From contig CAIYVX010000040.1 of the NCBI GenBank assembly GCA_903929765.1, positions 1 through 47,375 on the forward strand: a stretch of 47,375 nt of DNA. Reading direction: 5' to 3'. Numbering within the stretch: position 1 is the stretch's first letter; each line of letters starts with the position of its first letter. The position numbers were made by a program, and so were the translations under genes. The notes beneath the pieces were generated by a model that saw only the letters and a list, made by a program, of their open reading frames with translations, searched no databases and was not told the origin of the DNA. The DNA is from an uncultured Planctomycetia bacterium. Its GTDB lineage: Bacteria; Planctomycetota; Phycisphaerae; FEN-1346; JAACEH01. Below are positions 41,733 through 47,375 of this stretch, piece after piece.

Positions 41733-41856
41733 AGCTGTTAACGATTGAATGGTTACTTCCAGGGTGCCACACCTTGGCCCCCCGGCTGTTTGGGGGGCAA
41801 GGTGTGTGGAAGGGCGGCAAACTTTCCCAAAGAGTACAACCAATCGTTATCTGCTC
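41732..41856. mobile_element. 125-bp element with terminal inverted repeats, copy B
   Basis: Left end GAGCTGTTAACGATTG, reversed right end GAGCAGATAACGATTG. TA flanks both sides, which may be a target duplication of the Tc1/mariner-IS630 type. The stop codon of the upstream gene is TA plus the first G of the element. The interior family IV hairpin is like copy A. Confidence 0.88.
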
Positions 41857-41858
41857 TA

Positions 41859-41983
41859 GATCTGTTAACGTTTGAATGGTTACTTCCAGGGTGCCACACC
41901 TTGTCCCCCCGGCTGTTTGGGGGGCAAGGTGTGTGGAAGGCCGGCAAACTTTCCCAAAGAGTACAACCAACCGTTATCTGCTC
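41859..41983. mobile_element. 125-bp element with terminal inverted repeats, copy C
   Basis: Left end GATCTGTTAACGTTTG, reversed right end GAGCAGATAACGGTTG. It lies in direct tandem with copy B, two bases apart, in the gap between two converging genes. Its GC-rich central hairpin may end transcription from both sides. Confidence 0.88.
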
Positions 41984-42002
41984 CAGCAAGTGGTGGTTAA
42001 GG

Positions 42003-42986
42003 CTATTCCCCGTACCCCTCCGGGTGCGAATTGTGCCACTTCCACGCCGTTTCGATAATACTTTCCAGTGCTGGATAGCGCGGCTTCCAACCCAACTCCC
42101 GAATGATCTTTTCCGAAGAGGCCACCAGCACCGCCGGATCGCCCGGCCGACGCGGCGACTCGGCCACCGCAATCTTTTTCCCCGTTACCCGCTCCGCCGT
42201 CTGGATGACCTGCCGCACCGAATAGCCCTGGCCGTTGCCCAGGTTGTAAGCCCGGGCCTCGCCCGGCTTGATCGCCTCCAGGGCCAGGATGTGGGCCTGG
42301 GCCAGATCGTAAATGTGAATGTAATCGCGTACACATGTCCCATCCGGCGTTTCGTAATCGTTGCCGAAAATCGCCACGTTCTCCCTGAGGCCCAGCGCCG
42401 CCTGGAGCACCACCGGCACCAGATGCGTCTCCGGGTCGTGATCTTCCCCCAGCGCCGCATCGGGCGCCGCCCCGGCCGCATTGAAATACCGCAGCGCCGC
42501 AAAGCCGATCTGGTGCGCCCGGGCATAGTCGCCCAGAATCTGCTCGAAGTGCAACTTGGTCCGACCGTAGACGTTGATCGGCGACTGCGGGTGAGTTTCG
42601 GTGATCGGACTTTCGATGGGATCGCCGTAAGTCGCGGCGCTCGATGAAAAGACGATCCGCTTCACCTCCGCCGCCTTCATCGCCCGCAGCAGGTTCAGCG
42701 AGTTGACCACGTTGTTGTAATAATATTTTTCCGGATCGACCATCGACTCGCCGACGTAACAGTTCGCGGCAAAGTGGACCACCGCGTCAAACGGCTCGCT
42801 CCTCAGGGCCTGGCCGAGCGTGGCCAGATCGGCCAGGTCGCCGCGCACCAGCAGCCCCGCCGGCACCGCCGCCGCATGGCCTTCCGACAGATTATCGTAA
42901 ACCATCACCCGATGCCCGGCCTCCAATAACAGCCGCACCGTATGCGATCCGATGTATCCCGCCCCGCCGGTAACAAAGACATTCAT
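42003..42986 (-). CDS. galE: UDP-glucose 4-epimerase GalE
   Basis: A 327-aa short-chain dehydrogenase/epimerase that interconverts UDP-glucose and UDP-galactose. NAD-binding VTGGAGYIGSHTVRLLL; SSSAATYGDP with the catalytic Ser; YGRTK as the YxxxK pair; ALRYFNAAGAAPDAALGEDHDPETHLVPVVLQ, the GalE-specific block; YGND-type loop FGNDYETPDGTCVRDYIH. ATG 42986 gives the normal length; the longer frame is rejected. It is third in a nucleotide-sugar unit on the - strand. Confidence 0.94.
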   Translation of the reverse strand: MNVFVTGGAGYIGSHTVRLLLEAGHRVMVYDNLSEGHAAAVPAGLLVRGDLADLATLGQALRSEPFDAVVHFAANCYVGESMVDPEKYYYNNVVNSLNLLRAMKAAEVKRIVFSSSAATYGDPIESPITETHPQSPINVYGRTKLHFEQILGDYARAHQIGFAALRYFNAAGAAPDAALGEDHDPETHLVPVVLQAALGLRENVAIFGNDYETPDGTCVRDYIHIYDLAQAHILALEAIKPGEARAYNLGNGQGYSVRQVIQTAERVTGKKIAVAESPRRPGDPAVLVASSEKIIRELGWKPRYPALESIIETAWKWHNSHPEGYGE

Positions 42987-43002
42987 AGTATGCTCCCAGT
43001 TT

Positions 43003-43509
43003 CTACCAGGTTCCTGGTCTGACCTTTTTTTTACCTTCTTCCAACTCCACGGTTCTTCGAGCATCGTCGACGATCATGCGATAGGCCAGCGGCGCTCCTA
43101 TACACCAGATCACGAGCGACACGAGCGGCACGAGGCACTGATACCCCGCGGGCATCCTCGGCCAATCGCAAGTCAGCAGGCTCCAGGCGAAACTGATCAG
43201 CGCCAGGCCAATGCCCACAATCGATAAACCTCCGTAGAGATTGCCGGAGATGAACGTCGCCGCGATGAACGGAACGAAGACCGCCCATAGCAACTTCGGA
43301 GGAAACCAGGCTTTCTGTTTTTTGTAATAAATCGAGACAGCAATCAGCAAGCCGAACGAAAACAATCCCGTCGGAAACCACGGCAGACCCCATTCCAGCA
43401 GCTTTGCGAACGCCAGAATCAGAAAACTGGCGCCGATTGCCTTGGCGGCTTTTCTTGTGCGATCCTCTGCGGCCTGCACATACGCCACCGGATCCTCTAC
43501 CTCGCGCAT
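43003..43509 (-). CDS. Four-helix membrane protein in the nucleotide-sugar unit
   Basis: A 168-aa protein with about four membrane helices (IGASFLILAFAKLLEWGLPW, GLFSFGLLIAVSIYY, LLWAVFVPFIAATFISG, LVPLVSLVIWCIGAPLAY) and charged ends. No family is recognised. It starts four bases after the stop codon of the upstream decarboxylase-like gene and its stop is 16 bases before galE, so it is clearly part of that unit. It might take part in polysaccharide export or assembly, but this is only positional. Confidence 0.75.
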   Translation of the reverse strand: MREVEDPVAYVQAAEDRTRKAAKAIGASFLILAFAKLLEWGLPWFPTGLFSFGLLIAVSIYYKKQKAWFPPKLLWAVFVPFIAATFISGNLYGGLSIVGIGLALISFAWSLLTCDWPRMPAGYQCLVPLVSLVIWCIGAPLAYRMIVDDARRTVELEEGKKKVRPGTW

Positions 43510-43513
43510 AGCC

Positions 43514-44455
43514 TTATCCTCCTCTGACCTGCCGGAAATAATCCACCGTTCTGTTCAATCCTTCGCTCCGCCCGACGCGCGGCTGCCAGCCGAGCATCTT
43601 TTTCGCCCGCGTAATATCCGGGCAGCGCTGGAGCGGATCGTCCTGCGGCAGCGGCTGATAAATAATCGGTACGGCGGAGTCCGTGAGCTTCAGAATTTCC
43701 CGGGCGAAGTCGAGAATCGTGATTTCCTCGGGGTTGCCCAGGTTGACCGGGGCCGCTCCGGCGTCGGACTCCATGAGCCGCACCAGGCCGTCGATCAGGT
43801 CATCGACGTAGCAGAAGCTCCGCGTCTGCGAGCCGTCGCCGAAAACGGTGAGCGGCTCCCCGCGCAGGGCTTGGCCGACGAAGGCCGGCAGCACCCGTCC
43901 GTCGTCGAGCCGCATGCGCGGACCGTAGGTATTGAAGATCCGGGCTATCCGGGCGTCGAGTTTGCGGTAGCGGTGGTAAGCCGTGACCGTGGCCTCGGCG
44001 AAGCGTTTCGATTCGTCATAAACGCTGCGTGGCCCGACCGGGTTGACGTTTCCGTAATAATCCTCGGTCTGCGGATGGACGGCCGGGTCGCCGTAACATT
44101 CGCTGGTCGAAGCCTGAAGCAGCCGCGCCCCATTGGCCAGGGCCAGTTCGCACATGGCCTTCATTCCGGCGGAGCCGACGTCGAGAGTTTCCAGTCCCAG
44201 GCGATGATAATCGACCGGCGAGGCCGGCGATGCCAGGTTGTAAAGCCGGTCGAGCTGACTGCTGATTTCGATGTGGTCGCAGGTAATATCGGCCTGTCGG
44301 AAAGTGAAACGATTATTCCCGGCCAGGTGGGCGAGGTTGCCGGGACGACCGGTCGAAAAATTATCGACGCCGAGAACCTTGTGCCCGTCGGCCAGGAGCC
44401 GGTCGACCAGGTGCGAACCGAGAAACCCCGCCGCTCCGGTCACCAGGATGTCCAT
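43514..44455 (-). CDS. NAD-dependent sugar-nucleotide epimerase/decarboxylase (UXS-like)
   Basis: A 313-aa extended SDR. NAD site [28 protein letters not shown], a motif typical of UDP-xylose synthase; STSECYGDP with catalytic Ser; YDESKRFAE with the YxxxK pair; [31 protein letters not shown] and [14 protein letters not shown]. This combination is that of UDP-glucuronate decarboxylase, making UDP-xylose for extracellular polysaccharides; a dTDP-glucose 4,6-dehydratase-like activity is the main alternative. It heads the - strand unit with the membrane protein and galE. Confidence 0.88.
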   Translation of the reverse strand: MDILVTGAAGFLGSHLVDRLLADGHKVLGVDNFSTGRPGNLAHLAGNNRFTFRQADITCDHIEISSQLDRLYNLASPASPVDYHRLGLETLDVGSAGMKAMCELALANGARLLQASTSECYGDPAVHPQTEDYYGNVNPVGPRSVYDESKRFAEATVTAYHRYRKLDARIARIFNTYGPRMRLDDGRVLPAFVGQALRGEPLTVFGDGSQTRSFCYVDDLIDGLVRLMESDAGAAPVNLGNPEEITILDFAREILKLTDSAVPIIYQPLPQDDPLQRCPDITRAKKMLGWQPRVGRSEGLNRTVDYFRQVRGG

Positions 44456-44483
44456 GAGCGCTCTCCCGCTGGATTAGAGCATT

Positions 44484-45719
44484 TCACGTTTGCCGGTGTT
44501 CTTGGCGGCCTTCGGCGTTGCTCGCCGCCTTGTGCGCCGGAAAATAAACAAACAATCGGCTCTGCACCTCCGACTCTCCGAAATAAATCTGTCCCTGCGG
44601 CCCCGTCGCCGCCGCCTCGAACTCAAACCCGTACCGCTTCTCCTCAATCGTCGCCAGCGGAATCCCCAGATTCTTCAATTCCCCCGTCCCCGGCTCGTAC
44701 ACGAACATCTGGGCCAACTCCCCCTCCGCTCCGGCCATCCCGAAAATCCGCCCGTCCAGCCCCGCCGCCAACGCCCGAATCCGCCGGTTCCCCGTCGGTT
44801 TCCCCAGCAGCCGCACCTCCAGCGTCCGCGGGTCCACCGTTTCCAGCAGCCCGTCCGCCTTGTCGCCCACGTAGAACAATCCGCTCACCGCGTCATACGT
44901 CCACGAATCGATGCGTGAATAGCATCCCCGCCCCGGATAGCTCGCCAGCCGCGCCTCGCCCGCCGACGCCAGTTCCTCCGTCACCGGATCGTACCGCACA
45001 ATCCGCCCGCCTGCCCCCGTCGTCAGCACCTCGCCGCCCGGCGAAATCATCAGGTTCTCCGAAAACATCCAGTATTTGTCCACCGGTCCGCGAACCTCCA
45101 CCTTCCCGCTCGCCGTGTCCAGGATGAAAAACACCCCCGTCTTGTCCGACAATCCATACACCCGCCCGCGCAGCCGATCTATCGCCAGCGCCGCCACGCC
45201 TTCCCCCGCCACCGGCACGCCCAGCCGCTCCACCTCGCCCGGCGTCCGCCCCCATTCCTGAACGTTGTCCGAACCGAACCCCGGCGCCGTGATCCGGTAC
45301 AGCGCCCCGGCCCGCGTCCCGCAAATCACCGTCCGGCCCTTTTCCCACACCAGCGACCGCCGCACCGCCGCCTCGCCTTCCAGCGCCGCCACCGGCATCA
45401 CCGCGTCGAACGGCGGCCGCGGATCATACGCAAACACCTGCGCCGTCTCCCCGCTCGTCGCCCCGAACACCTGCCCCTCCGGGCTGACGCACAGCGACGT
45501 GATCGCCGACGAATAATCCGGCAAATCCCGGTACTGCGAACTGTACCGCAGCCGCCGGCAGACGAAATATCCTTCCGTCACGTGGACCGCGCCCCGCGCC
45601 GCCTGGATGTCCGCCCACGCCGCCGCTTCCTTCAGGGCCGGGCTTAGCTCCACCTGAACATACCGCGCCGCATCAGGCTCGCTGCCGATCGGCGGAATCT
45701 TCGCTTTCATTTCGTTCAT
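44484..45719 (-). CDS. Beta-propeller protein 1
   Basis: A 411-aa protein with repeated blades of the type G-x-(V/I)-x-(G/A)-x-(T/S)-(x)n-Y-D-P: SPEGQVFGATSGETAQVFAYDP, SPGGEVLTTGAGGRIVRYDP, AAGLDGRIFGMAGAEGELAQMFVYEP. Probably a six- or seven-bladed propeller; enzyme function unknown. No signal peptide is visible at the chosen start. The start ATG overlaps the stop codon of the upstream propeller gene by four bases (ATGA), which supports it over an ATG two codons earlier. The pair probably works together. Confidence 0.75.
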   Translation of the reverse strand: MNEMKAKIPPIGSEPDAARYVQVELSPALKEAAAWADIQAARGAVHVTEGYFVCRRLRYSSQYRDLPDYSSAITSLCVSPEGQVFGATSGETAQVFAYDPRPPFDAVMPVAALEGEAAVRRSLVWEKGRTVICGTRAGALYRITAPGFGSDNVQEWGRTPGEVERLGVPVAGEGVAALAIDRLRGRVYGLSDKTGVFFILDTASGKVEVRGPVDKYWMFSENLMISPGGEVLTTGAGGRIVRYDPVTEELASAGEARLASYPGRGCYSRIDSWTYDAVSGLFYVGDKADGLLETVDPRTLEVRLLGKPTGNRRIRALAAGLDGRIFGMAGAEGELAQMFVYEPGTGELKNLGIPLATIEEKRYGFEFEAAATGPQGQIYFGESEVQSRLFVYFPAHKAASNAEGRQEHRQT

Positions 45720-47014
45720 CCCCATAACCTCAGCGGCATTCCGGCGGCCGCGCCGCCCCCGGCCACGCCGGGCGTTTGCCATTCATAAATACGCGTCGGC
45801 ATGTTCATAACGTCCGCAAACAGGACTCGCCCCGCCCGCGTCCGCGCCGCCCGCGCTATGTACGCCACCCGCAAATCCCCAACCTTCAGCAACCCCACCC
45901 GCTCCTTCGCCCCCGTCCGCACGTCCATCCGCATCAGCCAGCAGCGCCGCTCCGGCGTGCTCGTCATCAACTCCCGCCGGTTCTCGCTCGCCGCGTAATA
46001 TAGCGCCCCGTCGTTGCCGAACACCAGCCCGCCCACGTGATGCGTGAAAAATGTCGACCTCTCATCATGCACCGCCCCCGGCAGCCCCACCCCGCAGTCC
46101 GTCATCTCGCCCGGCCCGCCTCGCGGGTCCATCCGGTACCGGAAAATGTGCGCCGGTATGTTCCACGGACACCCGTACACCACGTCCGGGTCCGTCGGAT
46201 CGCGCACCACGTCGTACGCCACGTTATGCCACCCGTCCACTCCCGCCGCAAACGGCAGCCGCACCTCCAGCCGTTCCGGCCGACCCCGCCCCGCGTTGAA
46301 GCGCAGCACCGTCCCCCAATCGTCCGTCGTGTAGGCGTTATCCTCCGAATCCAGCCACACCGCCTGCGAATTCACCGACCCCGTCCGCCCGCAATCCTTT
46401 GTCTGGTGCGTCTCCAGATCGTAGGTGAAATAATGGCTCCGCGGAAAGGCCACCCCGTGAATCAGCCCGCGCTTCCGGTCCAGCGCCATGCACCGCGAAC
46501 CTTCCCATTCGTAACACATGTCCGTCCATAAAATCTTGTCCGTCCGCGTGTCGAAGGCGAACAGGAACGACCCCCGGAACGACCGGTGCATCTCGTGCCA
46601 CGACCCCAGCCACGAATACCCCACGTCCCCGCGCGGCGCCCCCGACAAATGCGTCGCCCCGTACAAAATCCCCGTCTTCTCGTCCGGCATCATACAATAA
46701 TGTATCTTGCACTGGCTCGCCCGGCCGTTGTCCGCCGGTTCCCCCACCGCGTCCCCCACGTCGAACAGATATTCCAGCCGACCCCCGCCCACCTTTGCCC
46801 CCGGCGTGTACCGCACCAGGTAAACCGCCACGCCCCCCGTGTGCTCGCAGCACGCCGCCGCATAAATCCGGTCGTCCGGCCCCGTCTGGAGCGACCAGCA
46901 CGTGTCGCTCAGTGGCAGCTTGTCGAACGTAATCATCCCCAGCCCCGCCAAGGCCGGCTCGGCCTGTTTCTCGCTTCTCGCCGCCGCCTTTTTCTTTACC
47001 GCCTGTCGTGCCAT
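45716..47014 (-). CDS. Beta-propeller protein 2
   Basis: A 432-aa partner of the downstream propeller gene. After a Lys/Ala-rich N-terminus (RQAVKKKAAARSEKQ) come propeller-like blades: QTGPDDRIYAAACCEHTGG, GSFLFAFDTRTDKILW, SRCMALDRKRGLIHGVAF, HYFTYDLETHQTKDCG, GNDGALYYAASENRRELM. ATG 47014 was chosen, with AAGG seven bases or so upstream. The longer frame translates hairpin repeats (GQDAPGTHGRDARATVKKK). Function unknown; both proteins resemble uncharacterised planctomycete propellers that are often read as sensors or lectin-like scaffolds, but this is not demonstrated. Confidence 0.75.
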   Translation of the reverse strand: MARQAVKKKAAARSEKQAEPALAGLGMITFDKLPLSDTCWSLQTGPDDRIYAAACCEHTGGVAVYLVRYTPGAKVGGGRLEYLFDVGDAVGEPADNGRASQCKIHYCMMPDEKTGILYGATHLSGAPRGDVGYSWLGSWHEMHRSFRGSFLFAFDTRTDKILWTDMCYEWEGSRCMALDRKRGLIHGVAFPRSHYFTYDLETHQTKDCGRTGSVNSQAVWLDSEDNAYTTDDWGTVLRFNAGRGRPERLEVRLPFAAGVDGWHNVAYDVVRDPTDPDVVYGCPWNIPAHIFRYRMDPRGGPGEMTDCGVGLPGAVHDERSTFFTHHVGGLVFGNDGALYYAASENRRELMTSTPERRCWLMRMDVRTGAKERVGLLKVGDLRVAYIARAARTRAGRVLFADVMNMPTRIYEWQTPGVAGGGAAAGMPLRLWG

Positions 47015-47040
47015 TCTTCGACCTTTCTTCTTTACAGTGG

Positions 47041-47084
47041 CACGGGCGTCCCGCCCGTGAGTCCCAGGGGCATCTTGCCCCTGG
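47041..47084. repeat. Two family III hairpins before propeller gene 2
   Basis: CACGGGC/GCCCGTG (47041-47059) and CCAGGGGCA/TGCCCCTGG (47064-47084). Read on the - strand, the order purine tract, CAGGGGC hairpin, CACGGGC hairpin, purine tract, ATG is the same as before fliR (30029-30103). Confidence 0.85.
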
Positions 47085-47106
47085 TTATGTTTCTTCTTCT
47101 TTTTCC

Positions 47107-47375
47107 GGGTGCCACACCTTGACCCGGCGGCTGTATCGCCGGGCAAGGTGTGTTCTTTGTTACGCCTGTTTCCAAATTCCTTGCCGACCGCTCGCCGAAG
47201 CCAGAAACTTGTCCGTGTTCTTTTCCGGGTGCCACACTTTGAAGCCCCGGCTCTATCGGGGCCAAAGTGTGTGCTTCTTCTTTTTCTTCTTCTTCACCCC
47301 TCTCCCTTGACGGGAGAGGGTAGGGTGAGGGTGCTGCTGCTTCTTCACCCCTCTCCCTTGACGGGAGAGGGTGGC
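47107..47375 (+). repeat. Repeat cluster at right edge (families IV and II)
   Basis: Family IV at 47107-47152 (ACACCTTG/CAAGGTGT with inner CCCGGC/GCCGGG) and again at 47227-47272 (ACACTTTG/CAAAGTGT with inner GCCCCG/CGGGGC), each preceded by TTTTCC. The second is followed by CTTCTTCTTTTTCTTCTTCTT and family II copies at 47293-47331 and 47344-47375 (cut by the window end). No gene is seen in 47015-47375. Confidence 0.85.

Noticed and set aside
41732-41983. CRISPR-like array
   Set aside because: Only two tandem 125-bp units with two bases between them and no spacers; they have terminal inverted repeats instead.

Overview
The window is a GC-rich bacterial chromosome segment dominated by one nearly complete flagellar gene cluster (about 7.4-39.8 kb, all on the + strand). 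Organism: most likely a Planctomycetota bacterium (Phycisphaerae-like is a guess). The reasons are the gene content (a uroporphyrinogen-decarboxylase-like protein next to a GH2 glycosidase, a secreted protein with a dockerin-like module, stand-alone PilZ proteins), the flagellar order flgBC-fliEFGHIJ-motE-fliK-flgD-flgE-flbD-motAB-fliL-fliN-fliOPQR-flhBAFG-fliA, and a dense load of short palindromic repeats between and inside genes. No rRNA or tRNA gene was recognised.

Layout. 0-7 kb: the tail of an IS4-like transposase, a lipoprotein alpha/beta hydrolase, a small hypothetical gene started from inside a repeat, a URO-D family protein divergent from a GH2 glycosidase around a symmetric promoter/operator, a Crp/Fnr regulator and a small membrane protein, closed by a strong terminator. 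7.3-13.1 kb: a regulatory and assembly module made of a minimal MerR-type protein, a TPR protein, a FlgN-like chaperone, a soluble histidine kinase and a sigma-54 response regulator with GAFTGA. 13.26-36.5 kb: a good sigma-54 promoter followed by rod, MS-ring, switch, export, hook and motor genes through flhF and flhG. 36.6-39.9 kb: a small membrane protein, fliA (sigma-28), a possible sigma-28 promoter, a small hypothetical gene and two PilZ genes, ended by a terminator. 40-47 kb: a secreted 587-aa protein that looks leaderless; then on the - strand two overlapping beta-propeller genes and a nucleotide-sugar block (UDP-glucuronate decarboxylase-like, membrane protein, galE).

How it works together. 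The kinase/sigma-54 regulator pair probably switches on the large flgB operon, FliA then drives late genes, FlhF/FlhG set flagellar position and number, and the PilZ proteins probably connect c-di-GMP to motility. FliM, flagellin, hook-associated proteins, distal rod, L/P rings and FlgM are not in the window.

The most unusual signal is the repeat landscape. At least four families of short palindromes occur, with stem arms that change together, and one 125-bp element with terminal inverted repeats is present three times. Several palindromes sit in frame inside genes: three in flhF and one in the DHp turn of the histidine kinase. They resemble in principle the coding palindromic elements of Rickettsia, but here they have entered flagellar genes.
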